Of a stretch of 64,000 nucleotides of DNA, positions 1-8,488 are shown piece after piece. The position numbers and the translations under genes are program-made. A model generated the notes under the pieces. It ran no database searches, had not been told where the DNA came from, and saw nothing but the letters and a program-made list of their open reading frames with translations. Every line of letters begins with the position of its first letter. Position 1 is the stretch's first letter. The stretch is from Enterobacter sp. SA187 (GTDB lineage Bacteria > Pseudomonadota > Gammaproteobacteria > Enterobacterales > Enterobacteriaceae). The stretch lies in contig NZ_CP019113.1 of the NCBI RefSeq assembly GCF_001888805.2, positions 1,798,001 through 1,862,000 on the forward strand, given 5' to 3'.

Positions 1-567
1 CCGCCCGGTCAACTGGCGGTGAATGTCGTTGTCCCAGGCTTTCAGATCGATCATCGCCCCGTCAAATAACGGCAGCAGTTTTTGCCAGCCGGTTTCACTC
101 AGCAGACCGTTGCTGTCCACCAGACAGCTCAGCGTTGACAGCGCGGGATCGGCTTTTATGGCCGCAAAGAGTTGCAGTAAAAAGGGCAGTTGCGTGGTGG
201 CCTCGCCGCCGCTGACGGTAATACCGCCGATAAATGCGCGCACTTTTTTGATCTGCGCGATAACCTCCGCCACGCTCATGCGCTGCGCCATCGGCGTCGC
301 CCGTTGCGGGCAGCGCCGTAAGCAGGTGTCGCACTGCTGACAGACGGCTTCATACCATGTCACCTGCCCGTTAATTATCGACAGCGCCTGATGTGGGCAG
401 TGCGGCACGCAGTCGCCGCAGTGGTTGCAGCGCCCCATGGTCCAGGGGTTATGGCAGTTTTTACAGCGCATGGAGCAGCCCTGTAAAAACAGCGCCAGCC
501 GGCTGCCCGGCCCGTCGACGCAGGAGAAAGGGATCAGCTTACTGACTAAAGCGCATCTGCTGTTCAT
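1..567 (-). CDS. yjjW: YjjW-like glycyl-radical-enzyme activating protein (partial, 3' end outside window)
   Basis: Radical-SAM activase expected to install the glycyl radical on its partner YjjI using S-adenosylmethionine and a [4Fe-4S] cluster. Read on the minus strand, the frame starts at ATG 567 inside the end of yjjI (27-bp overlap) and stays open to base 1, so only the first 189 residues are present. Cys31, Cys35 and Cys38 form the CxxxCxxC radical-SAM motif. They are followed by two ferredoxin-like Cys clusters (CxxCxxCxxxC, about residues 48-58 and 87-97), the layout of PFL-activase-type enzymes with an 8Fe insert. The overlap indicates translational coupling with yjjI. The substrate of the pair is not evident from sequence. 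Confidence 0.9.
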   Translation of the reverse strand, partial: MNSRCALVSKLIPFSCVDGPGSRLALFLQGCSMRCKNCHNPWTMGRCNHCGDCVPHCPHQALSIINGQVTWYEAVCQQCDTCLRRCPQRATPMAQRMSVAEVIAQIKKVRAFIGGITVSGGEATTQLPFLLQLFAAIKADPALSTLSCLVDSNGLLSETGWQKLLPLFDGAMIDLKAWDNDIHRQLTGR

Positions 568-2089
568 GGCTGACCACGCGGGGTTGACGTTCCAGCATGC
601 GCGTATTGCGCGCGGCTTCTTCACCCAGCCAGGTGGTATTGGTGCGCGATCCTTCCGCGCGGAATTTTTCCAGATCCGACAGTCGCACCATATAGCCGGT
701 AACGCGCACCAGGTCGTTGCCGCTGACGTTGGCAGTGAACTCCCGCATCCCGAGGCTGAAAGCCCCGAGACAGAGTTGCATCACCGCCTGCGGGTTGCGT
801 TTGATGGTTTCGTCGAGGGTTAAAATGTCGCTGATGCCCGCCGCGTACCAGGCATGATGCGGCGCGACGGTCTGCAAATGGGTGATGGGATCCGGCTCTT
901 CGCCGTACGGCAGGCGCGCCCCCGGCGTGGTGAGGGTATCGCTGCTGATGCCGGACTGCGCATGCAGCATGGCGCGCTGCTGCCAGCCGTGCTTCACCGG
1001 CGTGCGGGCGACAAAATCCGCCAGATGTTCGCTGATGCGGTAAGCCAGTTGATTCGCCGCCTCGTCCTGCCCGTAGCGGCCCGCGCTACCGCTTTTCTCA
1101 CTCAGGGTGTTCACCGCTTCCGCAAGGCCGTAGATGCCGAACATCGGCACAAAACGTTGTGGATCGATCAGCCCCTCTTTTACCAGGAAGCTATGCTCAA
1201 AGAAACGGGACTGCTGATAAAGGAAGTCGCAGCGCGCATCAATAATGGCGATCTGCTGTGCGCAGTAGTGCGCCAGCGTGCGATTAAAAAAGTCGTCCAC
1301 TGACGCGCTGCGTTCGGCAACGGCCTTCAGGTTTAGCCTGACCAGCGTGCTGCCGCCCCCCGCCAGCGGCAGCGAGTTGTAACAGCTGACAACGCCGTAG
1401 CCGCCTTTTGTGAAAATTCTATCATTTACCGGGCCGTTGGAAATATGCGGTTTACTGCACTCACAGATGTTTTCCGCCACCTTCAGCAGCAGTGACTCGG
1501 GGGTAATTTCAGGATCATAAATAAAGGTCAGATTCGGCGAAACCTGCTTTAACTCTGCGTCAGCGCGTAAAATGGCGCGGGTGACCGGCGTATCCTGCGG
1601 GCCGATATTGGCATGCATAAAGGCATCCGGCAGGGTGCGATCCAGATAGCGCCAGAAACGTTTTATGCGACTATCGATTTCGTCTTGTGTTAGAATTCTA
1701 ACATAAGGTTGCAGCAGGGCATCAAGGTGGCCGAGGAACACCGGCATCGAAGTGACCGACGGCACATGGTGATAAAGAATGGTGAGCATCGACAGCGCAT
1801 CGTCGAAATCTTTTGCCGGTTCCAGCTTCAGCCATTCCGAACCCTGCGCCAGAAATTTCGCGTAATCGGGCAGCACATAGCGCGGTTTGTAAGGCGCGTT
1901 GCCCTCGAACATATCGCATATCACGCCGTCATCCAGCGCCGCACGCGCGGCCTGGGGTAAGGCGGGATAAGGCAGAGCGTTTTCCGCCTCCAGCGCCAGA
2001 AAATGTCGCTTTTGTGCGGATGAGAGTACAGGGCTTGTCACAATTTGCTGGCAACGTTGCAGCATCGTTTGGGGCGCAGACGCGGGCAT
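539..2089 (-). CDS. yjjI: YjjI glycyl radical enzyme (DUF3029 family)
   Basis: Predicted 516-residue glycyl radical enzyme, the same length as E. coli YjjI. The C-terminal segment carries an RVTGY glycyl-radical-type motif with the radical Gly near residue 465. A Cys-containing segment ICECSKPH and a Gly-rich stretch LAGGGSTLVRL lie mid-protein. An upstream extension to 2302 is possible, but ATG 2089 is preferred because GAGGAAAG stands just before it and the length then matches the family. It overlaps yjjW downstream and is divergent from deoC. Two DeoR operators lie inside this gene, so it shares DNA with the deo control region. Family placement is firm; the reaction is unknown to me. Confidence 0.93.
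   Translation of the reverse strand: MPASAPQTMLQRCQQIVTSPVLSSAQKRHFLALEAENALPYPALPQAARAALDDGVICDMFEGNAPYKPRYVLPDYAKFLAQGSEWLKLEPAKDFDDALSMLTILYHHVPSVTSMPVFLGHLDALLQPYVRILTQDEIDSRIKRFWRYLDRTLPDAFMHANIGPQDTPVTRAILRADAELKQVSPNLTFIYDPEITPESLLLKVAENICECSKPHISNGPVNDRIFTKGGYGVVSCYNSLPLAGGGSTLVRLNLKAVAERSASVDDFFNRTLAHYCAQQIAIIDARCDFLYQQSRFFEHSFLVKEGLIDPQRFVPMFGIYGLAEAVNTLSEKSGSAGRYGQDEAANQLAYRISEHLADFVARTPVKHGWQQRAMLHAQSGISSDTLTTPGARLPYGEEPDPITHLQTVAPHHAWYAAGISDILTLDETIKRNPQAVMQLCLGAFSLGMREFTANVSGNDLVRVTGYMVRLSDLEKFRAEGSRTNTTWLGEEAARNTRMLERQPRVVSHEQQMRFSQ
1409..1424. promoter_or_regulatory. DeoR operator OE-like site inside yjjI
   Basis: The 16-mer TGTGAAAATTCTATCA matches the DeoR palindrome TGTTAGAATTCTAACA at 13 of 16 positions. 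It lies 279 bp from the O1-like site and 879 bp from the O2-like site. From memory this is essentially the OE/O1/O2 spacing of the E. coli deo operon, where DeoR loops the DNA between sites. Confidence 0.7.
1688..1703. promoter_or_regulatory. DeoR operator O1 / deoP1 -10 region
   Basis: Perfect palindrome TGTTAGAATTCTAACA inside yjjI. The internal TAGAAT (1691-1696) would serve as the -10 of deoP1, so DeoR binding would occlude RNA polymerase. deoC starts about 650 bp downstream, as expected for a distal promoter with a long leader. Confidence 0.85.
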
Positions 2090-2201
2090 GGGCTTTCCTC
2101 GGGTTCCTTGAGTGAGGCGGGCAGTGTAAGAAATGCCGGATGCACGTCTTTTGATCCTGATGGGTGCGCAGCGGAAAAACCCTGGCCCTGGTGCTGAAAA
2201 A

Positions 2202-2217
2202 GTTGATCTGAATCTCA
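2202..2217. promoter_or_regulatory. Putative CRP-2 site of deoP2
   Basis: GTTGATCTGAATCTCA resembles TGTGA-N6-TCACA at 7 of 10 defined positions. Its centre is 53 bp upstream of the second CRP-like box, the helical spacing known for the two CRP sites that flank CytR at E. coli deoP2. An ATGCAAAT/TTTTCATT inverted motif between them (about 2227-2251) could be the CytR contact. Confidence 0.5.
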
Positions 2218-2254
2218 TATCAGTTATGCAAATGTGAATGTCGTTTTCATTAAC

Positions 2255-2270
2255 TGTGATGAATGTCGAA
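2255..2270. promoter_or_regulatory. Putative CRP-1 site of deoP2
   Basis: TGTGATGAATGTCGAA has one perfect TGTGA half-site and a weak second half. It is centred about 41 bp upstream of the start expected from the -10 inside O2, a class II-like CRP position. Identification rests mainly on position and on the 53-bp distance to the upstream box. Confidence 0.5.
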
Positions 2271-2287
2271 GTGTCGTGGCGGGTGAA

Positions 2288-2303
2288 TGTTAGAATACTC
2301 ACA
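2288..2303. promoter_or_regulatory. DeoR operator O2 / deoP2 -10 region
   Basis: TGTTAGAATACTCACA matches the DeoR palindrome at 14 of 16 positions and contains TAGAAT (2291-2296), the likely -10 of deoP2. It lies 35 bp before deoC, the right place for the main nucleoside-inducible promoter of deoCABD. Confidence 0.8.
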
Positions 2304-2337
2304 CACCCGCCGGAATAAATGTTAACCGGAGAATGTT

Positions 2338-3117
2338 ATGACTGATTTAACCGCAAGCAGCCTGCGCGCGTTGAAACTGATGGATCTGACCACCCTGAAC
2401 GACGATGACACCGATGCGAAAGTGATCGCCCTGTGTCACCAGGCGAAAACCCCGGTTGGCAACACCGCCGCGGTTTGCATCTATCCGCGCTTTATCCCGA
2501 TTGCGCGTAAGACGCTGAACGAGCAGGGCACGCCTGACGTGCGCATCGCCACCGTGACCAACTTCCCGCACGGTAACGATGACATTGAGATCGCGCTGGC
2601 CGAAACCCGCGCCGCCATCGCCTATGGTGCGGATGAAGTGGACGTGGTTTTCCCGTACCGCGCGCTGATCGCCGGTAACGAGCAGGTCGGTTTTGACCTG
2701 GTGAAAGCCTGTAAAGACGCCTGTGCCGCAGCGAACGTGCTGCTGAAAGTGATCATCGAAACCGGTGAGCTGAAAGAAGAAGCCCTGATCCGTAAAGCGT
2801 CTGAAATCGCCATCAAAGCGGGCGCTGACTTTATCAAAACCTCCACCGGTAAAGTGCCGGTCAATGCCACGCCGGAAAGCGCGCGCATTATGATGGAAGT
2901 GATCCGTGATATGGGCGTGGAAAAAACCGTTGGCTTCAAACCGGCGGGCGGCGTGCGTACGGCTGAAGATGCCGCGCAGTTTCTGGCTATCGCCGACGAG
3001 CTGTTTGGCGCTGACTGGGCTGATTCCCGTCACTACCGTTTCGGCGCGTCCAGCCTGCTGGCAAGCCTGCTGAAAGCGCTGGGCCACGGCGACGGTAAAA
3101 GCGCAAGCGCGTATTAA
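2338..3117 (+). CDS. deoC: Deoxyribose-phosphate aldolase
   Basis: Class I aldolase cleaving 2-deoxy-D-ribose 5-phosphate to glyceraldehyde 3-phosphate and acetaldehyde, the last step of deoxynucleoside catabolism. It has 259 residues, as in E. coli. The Schiff-base lysine lies in FIKTSTGKV (near residue 167) and the second catalytic lysine in GFKPAGGVR (near 201). The ATG follows GGAGAATGTT. It is the first gene of deoCABD and is preceded by deoP2 elements. A REP pair separates it from deoA. Confidence 0.98.
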   Translation: MTDLTASSLRALKLMDLTTLNDDDTDAKVIALCHQAKTPVGNTAAVCIYPRFIPIARKTLNEQGTPDVRIATVTNFPHGNDDIEIALAETRAAIAYGADEVDVVFPYRALIAGNEQVGFDLVKACKDACAAANVLLKVIIETGELKEEALIRKASEIAIKAGADFIKTSTGKVPVNATPESARIMMEVIRDMGVEKTVGFKPAGGVRTAEDAAQFLAIADELFGADWADSRHYRFGASSLLASLLKALGHGDGKSASAY

Positions 3118-3138
3118 GTAGTTATTTGCCAGACCACA

Positions 3139-3210
3139 GGCCGGGTAAGGCATCACCGCCACCCGGCATGTCATCGTAACGCCGGGTGGCGCGTTGCTTA
3201 CCCGGCCTAC
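3139..3210. repeat. BIME (paired REP elements) between deoC and deoA
   Basis: Two inverted REP units, about 3139-3167 and 3181-3207, each with the GCCGGGTGGCG / ACCCGGCC signature of enterobacterial REP sequences, face each other. Such elements often stabilise upstream mRNA or bind gyrase or IHF, and the location inside an operon is typical. Confidence 0.85.
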
Positions 3211-3247
3211 AGACTGGCCTTCGACTCTTTTTCCTCAGGGGGTTCCC

Positions 3248-4570
3248 TTGTTTCTCGCTCAAGAAATTATCCGCAAAAAACGTGACGGCATCGCATTAAG
3301 CGATGAAGAGATCCGCTTTTTTATTAACGGCATTCGTGACAATACCGTTTCCGAAGGCCAGATTGCGGCGCTGGCAATGACCATTTTCTTCCATGACATG
3401 GCGATTGAAGAGCGCGTCTCGCTCACCATGGCGATGCGTGATTCCGGCAGCGTGCTGGAGTGGAAAAGCCTCAACCTTAACGGCCCGATTGTAGATAAAC
3501 ACTCCACCGGCGGCGTGGGCGATGTCACCTCGCTGATGCTGGGGCCGATGGTCGCCGCCTGCGGCGGATACATTCCGATGATTTCCGGGCGCGGCCTGGG
3601 GCATACCGGCGGCACCCTCGACAAGCTGGAAGCCATTCCGGGCTTCGATATTTTCCCGAACGATCAACGCTTCCGCGAGATCATCAAAGACGTGGGCGTG
3701 GCAATCATCGGCCAGACCAGCTCGCTGGCACCGGCGGATAAACGTTTTTATGCCACCCGTGACATTACCGCCACGGTGGACTCCATCCCGCTGATCACCG
3801 CCTCGATCCTCGCCAAAAAACTGGCGGAAGGTCTGGATGCGCTGGTGATGGACGTGAAGGTCGGCAGCGGCGCCTTTATGCCAACCTACGAACTCTCTGC
3901 GGAACTGGCGCAGGCGATTGTTGGCGTGGCGAACGGTGCGGGCGTTCGCACCACTGCGCTGCTGACGGACATGAATCAGGTGCTGGCCTCCAGCGCCGGT
4001 AATGCCGTGGAAGTGCGCGAAGCCGTGCAGTTCCTCACCGGCGAATACCGCAACCCGCGCCTGCTGGAAGTGACCACCGCGCTGTGCGTGGAAATGCTCA
4101 TTTCCGGCAAGCTGGCGAAAGATGACGCCAGCGCCCGTGCCATGCTGCAAAACGTGCTCGACAACGGCAAAGCGGCGGAAATCTTTGGTCGTATGGTTGC
4201 AGCCCAGAAAGGCCCGACCGATTTTGTTGAAAACTACGACAAGTACCTGCCGACGGCAACGCTGACCAAAGCGGTTTATGCTGATAACGAAGGCTTCGTG
4301 TCAGACATGGACACCCGCGCCCTCGGCATGGCGGTGGTATCGATGGGCGGCGGTCGCCGTCAGGCCTCTGACGCCATTGATTACAGCGTCGGCTTTACCG
4401 ATATGGCCCGACTGGGCGACAGCGTGGACGGTCAGCGTCCGCTGGCGGTCATTCATGCCAGAGACGAAAACAGCTGGCAGGAAGCGGCCCGCGCGGTGAA
4501 AGCCGCTATCCGCATCGATGACCGCGCACCGGCGGAAACCCCGGTGGTATATCGCAGAATTACTGAATAA
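3248..4570 (+). CDS. deoA: Thymidine phosphorylase
   Basis: Phosphorolyses thymidine and deoxyuridine to base plus 2-deoxyribose 1-phosphate. I place the start at TTG 3248, preceded by AGGGGG, because this gives 440 residues beginning (M)FLAQEII, the E. coli length. The longer in-frame start at 3194 lies in the REP pair and is unlikely. The family signature is present in VDKHSTGGVGD (phosphate and substrate site), followed by ISGRGLGHTGGTLDKLE. The non-ATG start may lower expression relative to deoC. Confidence 0.97.
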   Translation: MFLAQEIIRKKRDGIALSDEEIRFFINGIRDNTVSEGQIAALAMTIFFHDMAIEERVSLTMAMRDSGSVLEWKSLNLNGPIVDKHSTGGVGDVTSLMLGPMVAACGGYIPMISGRGLGHTGGTLDKLEAIPGFDIFPNDQRFREIIKDVGVAIIGQTSSLAPADKRFYATRDITATVDSIPLITASILAKKLAEGLDALVMDVKVGSGAFMPTYELSAELAQAIVGVANGAGVRTTALLTDMNQVLASSAGNAVEVREAVQFLTGEYRNPRLLEVTTALCVEMLISGKLAKDDASARAMLQNVLDNGKAAEIFGRMVAAQKGPTDFVENYDKYLPTATLTKAVYADNEGFVSDMDTRALGMAVVSMGGGRRQASDAIDYSVGFTDMARLGDSVDGQRPLAVIHARDENSWQEAARAVKAAIRIDDRAPAETPVVYRRITE

Positions 4571-4655
4571 CCGCCCGGCGAGCTTCCCGTTACAGGAAGA
4601 GTTCGGGTATACTGATCTGATCGCTTTTTTACAGCGCGCAAGGTACGGAGAAACT

Positions 4656-5879
4656 ATGAAACGTGCATTTATAATGGTGCTGGACTCATTCGGCATCGGT
4701 GCGACTGAAGATGCGGAGCGCTTTGGCGACGTAGGTTCAGACACACTTGGCCACATCGCAGAAGCCTGCGCAAAAGGTGAAGCTGACCAGGGTCGTCAGG
4801 GTCCGCTTAATCTGCCTAACCTGACCCGTCTGGGTCTGGCGAAAGCCCACGAAGGTTCCACCGGCAAGATTGCGGCGGGTCTGGACGGCAACGCGGAAGT
4901 GATCGGCGCGTATGCCTGGGCGCATGAACTCTCCTCCGGGAAAGACACGCCGTCGGGACACTGGGAAATCGCCGGTGTGCCTGTGCTGTTCGACTGGGGC
5001 TATTTCAGCAACGAGACCAACAGCTTCCCGCAGGAGCTGCTCGACAAGCTGGTGGAACGCGCAAACCTGCCGGGTTACCTCGGTAACTGCCACTCCTCCG
5101 GTACGGTGATCCTCGACCAGCTCGGCGAAGAGCATATGAAAACCGGGAAACCGATTTTCTATACCTCTGCCGACTCAGTGTTCCAGATCGCCTGTCACGA
5201 AGAGACCTTTGGCCTGGATAAGCTGTATGAGCTGTGCGAAATCGCCCGTGAAGAGCTGACCGAAGGCGGCTACAACATTGGCCGCGTGATCGCACGTCCG
5301 TTTATCGGCGACAAGCCGGGCAACTTCCAGCGTACCGGTAACCGTCACGACCTGGCGGTAGAGCCACCGGCGCCAACCATCCTGAAAAAGCTGGTTGAAG
5401 AGAAGAACGGCCAGGTGGTTTCCGTGGGTAAAATCGCGGATATTTATGCCAACGTCGGCATCACCAAAAAAGTGAAAGCGACCGGTCTGGATGCGCTGTT
5501 TGACGCCACCGTTAAAGAGATGAAAGAGGCAGGGGACAACACTATCGTGTTTACCAACTTTGTCGATTTTGACTCTTCCTGGGGCCATCGCCGCGACGTG
5601 GCAGGCTATGCCGGTGGTCTTGAGCTGTTCGACCGCCGTATGCCGGAACTGCTGGAGCTGGTGGGCGAAGATGACATTATTATCTTCACCGCTGACCACG
5701 GCTGCGATCCGACCTGGAAAGGCACCGATCACACCCGCGAACACATTCCGGTACTGATCTACGGCCCGAAAGTGAAACCGGGCTCGCTCGGTCACCGTGA
5801 GACCTTCGCGGACATCGGTCAGACGCTGGCGAAATACTTTGGCACGTCCGATATGGAATATGGCAAAGCCATGTTCTGA
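4656..5879 (+). CDS. deoB: Phosphopentomutase
   Basis: Interconverts (deoxy)ribose 1-phosphate and 5-phosphate, feeding DeoC. It is a metal-dependent member of the alkaline-phosphatase superfamily with 407 residues, as in E. coli. Metal-site sequences are visible: LDSFGIGATED near the N-terminus (Asp and nucleophile region), and TADHGCDPTWKGTDHTREH near the C-terminus. ATG 4656 follows ACGGAGA. In-frame upstream extension into deoA is rejected on length. The 85-bp spacing from deoA leaves room for an internal promoter, but I cannot define one. Confidence 0.97.
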   Translation: MKRAFIMVLDSFGIGATEDAERFGDVGSDTLGHIAEACAKGEADQGRQGPLNLPNLTRLGLAKAHEGSTGKIAAGLDGNAEVIGAYAWAHELSSGKDTPSGHWEIAGVPVLFDWGYFSNETNSFPQELLDKLVERANLPGYLGNCHSSGTVILDQLGEEHMKTGKPIFYTSADSVFQIACHEETFGLDKLYELCEIAREELTEGGYNIGRVIARPFIGDKPGNFQRTGNRHDLAVEPPAPTILKKLVEEKNGQVVSVGKIADIYANVGITKKVKATGLDALFDATVKEMKEAGDNTIVFTNFVDFDSSWGHRRDVAGYAGGLELFDRRMPELLELVGEDDIIIFTADHGCDPTWKGTDHTREHIPVLIYGPKVKPGSLGHRETFADIGQTLAKYFGTSDMEYGKAMF

Positions 5880-5885
5880 TACCCG

Positions 5886-5970
5886 TTGCCGGATGGCGCT
5901 ACGCTTATCCGGCCTACGAGGAAGCGTTTGTAGTTATGTAGGCCGGGTAAGGCGCAGCCGCCACCCGGCA
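5886..5970. repeat. BIME (two REP elements) between deoB and deoD
   Basis: Two inverted REP units, about 5887-5916 (GCCGGATGGCG ... TATCCGGCC) and 5938-5969 (GGCCGGGTAAGGCG ... CACCCGGC). They fill the deoB-deoD gap. Confidence 0.85.
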
Positions 5971-5992
5971 AAATTTTAAAAAGGAATGAAAG

Positions 5993-6712
5993 ATGGCTAC
6001 CCCACACATTAATGCAGAAATGGGTGATTTCGCTGACGTTGTGCTGATGCCGGGCGATCCGCTGCGTGCCAAGCACATCGCGGAAACCTTCCTGGAAGAC
6101 GCGCGTGAAGTGAATAACGTGCGCGGCATGCTGGGCTACACCGGTACTTATAAAGGCCGCAAAATTTCCGTAATGGGTCACGGCATGGGTATCCCGTCCT
6201 GCTCCATTTACACCAAAGAGCTGATCACCGATTTCGGCGTGAAGAAAATCATCCGCGTCGGCTCCTGCGGTGCGGTACGTGCCGACGTAAAACTGCGTGA
6301 CGTGGTAATTGGTATGGGTGCCTGCACCGATTCCAAAGTGAACCGTCTGCGTTTTAAAGATCACGACTTCGCGGCCATCGCGGACTTCGACATGGTGCGT
6401 AACGCGGTTGACGCGGCTAAAGCGCTGGGTGTTGATGCGCGCGTTGGTAACATCTTCTCCGCCGATCTGTTCTACACCCCGGATCCGTCCATGTTCGACG
6501 TGATGGAAAAATACGGCATTCTGGGCGTGGAAATGGAAGCCGCGGGTATCTACGGCGTGGCGGCGGAATTCGGTGCGAAAGCGCTGACCATCTGCACCGT
6601 GTCCGACCATATCCGTACGCACGAGCAGACCACTGCCGCTGAGCGTCAGACCACCTTCAACGACATGATCAAAATCGCGCTGGAATCCGTTCTGCTGGGC
6701 GATAAAGAGTAA
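5993..6712 (+). CDS. deoD: Purine-nucleoside phosphorylase (DeoD type)
   Basis: Hexameric trimer-of-dimers phosphorylase converting purine (deoxy)nucleosides to base and (deoxy)ribose 1-phosphate. It has 239 residues, as in E. coli. Visible motifs are the phosphate-site GSCGAVRADV, the substrate-binding EMEAAGIYG, and the general acid Asp in CTVSDHIRT. The start ATG follows AAGGAATGAAAG. It is the last gene of deoCABD and ends before a REP and a terminator shared with lplA. Confidence 0.98.
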   Translation: MATPHINAEMGDFADVVLMPGDPLRAKHIAETFLEDAREVNNVRGMLGYTGTYKGRKISVMGHGMGIPSCSIYTKELITDFGVKKIIRVGSCGAVRADVKLRDVVIGMGACTDSKVNRLRFKDHDFAAIADFDMVRNAVDAAKALGVDARVGNIFSADLFYTPDPSMFDVMEKYGILGVEMEAAGIYGVAAEFGAKALTICTVSDHIRTHEQTTAAERQTTFNDMIKIALESVLLGDKE

Positions 6713-6720
6713 GATCTGTT

Positions 6721-6754
6721 GTGCCGGGTGGCGGCTTCGCCTGACCCGGCCTAC
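6721..6754. repeat. Single REP element after deoD
   Basis: GTGCCGGGTGGCGGCTTCGC followed by CTGACCCGGCCTAC forms an imperfect REP palindrome directly after the deoD stop codon. Confidence 0.75.
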
Positions 6755-6764
6755 GGTTTACCAG

Positions 6765-6795
6765 GCCCGCTAAGCGTATCGCAAGCGGGCTTTTT
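6765..6795 (+). terminator. Intrinsic terminator of the deo operon
   Basis: Stem GCCCGCT (6765-6771) pairs with AGCGGGC (6784-6790) and is followed by TTTTT. It lies between the convergent deoD and lplA and ends 2 bp before the lplA stop codon. Confidence 0.75.
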
Positions 6796-6796
6796 A

Positions 6797-7813
6797 TTAG
6801 CGCACTGCCCCGGCAATCCACGCCGACAACTCCCGCAGTTCTTTTTCCTGCTCAGGATAGTCCGCAATCAACATCTCACACACCTGTTGCAGCCGATCGG
6901 CGCGATACAGACAGCCCTGCAAACGTGTCGCCAGCGCCTCTAACGGCGCGGGGTTCAGGCTGTCGGTGAACACCTGCGTGCGGGTGATATGGCCTTTTTC
7001 CACGTCGAAATGCAGCTCCACGCCGCCCCAGGTAAAGCGCTCGTCCAGCAAATGGCTGAAGGCCGGGGCCTGGCCAAAGTTCCATTCCCAACTGCTCTGG
7101 CGGGCAAAGGTTTCCGCGAAGTTCGGCAGATCCGGCGTCTTGTCCGGAGAGATGATCTCCGCGTCCACGCTTTCACCGTAGTGCTCAAAAAAGGCGCGGG
7201 TGACAGCTTCGCAGATCGCCTCATGGGTGATGCCGGGCAGCAGATCGACAAGGTTCGCCACCCGCCCGCGCACCGAGGTAATGCCTTTCGCCTGAAGCTT
7301 TTTCTTGTCCGGGTTCAGGTAATTCGCCAGACGGCTGAGATCGGCATTCAGCAGCAGCGTGCCGTGATGAAAACCACGATCCGGCGTCTCCCGGTAGGCG
7401 GAGCCGGACACTTTACGGTCGCCGTCCGGGGTTTTCACCACCAGATCGTTACGCCCGGAGGCTTCCGCCGTCGCGCCAAGGGATCGCAGCGCGTTTAAAA
7501 CGATGGCCGTGGAAATGCTTTTATCGTATTCCGGCTTACCCGCCATAAAGGTAAAGCAGGTATTACCCAGATCGTGAAACACCGCGCCGCCGCCGCTGCT
7601 GCGACGGGCAAGGCGCACATGATCCTCTTCCATACGCCGGGTATTACACTCTTTCCACGGATTCTGCGCCCGGCCAATGACCACGGTATCCGCATTGCGC
7701 CACAGGAACAGCACGCGCTGGGTGGCGGGCATCTGGCGGAAAATGCACTCTTCCACCGCCAGGTTAAACCAGGGATCGTAAGAGTCAGAAATCAATAAAC
7801 GCAGGGTGGACAT
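6797..7813 (-). CDS. lplA: Lipoate-protein ligase A
   Basis: Scavenges free lipoate: activates it to lipoyl-AMP and transfers it to lysines of E2 and H-protein domains. The 338 residues match E. coli LplA. Family motifs are RRSSGGGAVFHDLGN (lipoate and ATP loop, about residues 70-85), GRNDLVV, and KVSGSAYR carrying the catalytic lysine near 133. ATG 7813 follows AAAGGAGACTGGCT. It lies 27 bp downstream of ytjB and is probably co-transcribed with it. yjjJ, which separates deoD and lplA in K-12, is absent. Confidence 0.97.
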   Translation of the reverse strand: MSTLRLLISDSYDPWFNLAVEECIFRQMPATQRVLFLWRNADTVVIGRAQNPWKECNTRRMEEDHVRLARRSSGGGAVFHDLGNTCFTFMAGKPEYDKSISTAIVLNALRSLGATAEASGRNDLVVKTPDGDRKVSGSAYRETPDRGFHHGTLLLNADLSRLANYLNPDKKKLQAKGITSVRGRVANLVDLLPGITHEAICEAVTRAFFEHYGESVDAEIISPDKTPDLPNFAETFARQSSWEWNFGQAPAFSHLLDERFTWGGVELHFDVEKGHITRTQVFTDSLNPAPLEALATRLQGCLYRADRLQQVCEMLIADYPEQEKELRELSAWIAGAVR

Positions 7814-7840
7814 AGCCAGTCTCCTTTATACGGTGTCCCG

Positions 7841-8488
7841 TCAGGGTTCCTTTTTATCACGCTCTTCTTCTTCCGGCACCGACTTGCTGGCCGTCAGCAG
7901 GAAGGGGGATTGCTGCCAGCGGGTGCGTTTACCCTGCAACAGGGTGCGGGTCAGCACCACGCCGATGGCGAGGGAGAGCAGCAGCATCAGGCGTAAAATA
8001 TTGGTGGTGTTATCCACCTGTTTCGCTTCGGTCGCCAGCGTATGGGTATCCAGCGTCAGGCGCAGATAGCCCAGCGGGCCATTTTTACCCGGCACCGGTT
8101 CGACAATTTGCTGGTTAAAATAGCCGCCCGCTTTTTTGCCATCCAGCGCCAGCCGGTCGCGTACATCGACGCTTTCGCCCGCGCGGACCACCAGATCGCC
8201 CTGTTCGTCATAGACGCCCGCATCCAGAATGCGGCTTTCGTCGGTTAACTGACGCAGGATCTGGCCGATACGTTTTTCGTCCGGCGTTTCACTGCGCATC
8301 AGCGGCGCGAGATTCAGCGTCACCTGACGCGCCAGCGTGCGGGCCAGCTCCTCCAGCTGCGGATTGCGCGCCCGCTGGTGGCTCTGGCTGAACCAGCTGG
8401 CCCCCTGCATCAGCGCCACCAGAAGGGCGAGACAGATCAGGACAATCACGGCGCGATGCAGCCGGAATTTTAATTTTGCGCGAGCCAT
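7841..8488 (-). CDS. ytjB: Inner-membrane protein YtjB (Smp family)
   Basis: Bitopic or two-pass membrane protein of 215 residues, also called Smp; function not established. An N-terminal hydrophobic segment (about residues 13-32, with arginines before it) is followed by a roughly 120-residue periplasmic part. A second hydrophobic segment (about 167-187) precedes a basic, Glu-rich tail. In K-12 it is divergent from serB; here serB is about 5 kb away because an accessory island separates them. Confidence 0.88.
   Translation of the reverse strand: MARAKLKFRLHRAVIVLICLALLVALMQGASWFSQSHQRARNPQLEELARTLARQVTLNLAPLMRSETPDEKRIGQILRQLTDESRILDAGVYDEQGDLVVRAGESVDVRDRLALDGKKAGGYFNQQIVEPVPGKNGPLGYLRLTLDTHTLATEAKQVDNTTNILRLMLLLSLAIGVVLTRTLLQGKRTRWQQSPFLLTASKSVPEEEERDKKEP

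Noticed and set aside
2090..2302. Extended yjjI start at 2302
   Set aside because: Would run through the deoP2 regulatory sites; ATG 2089 has a good ribosome-binding site and gives the family length.
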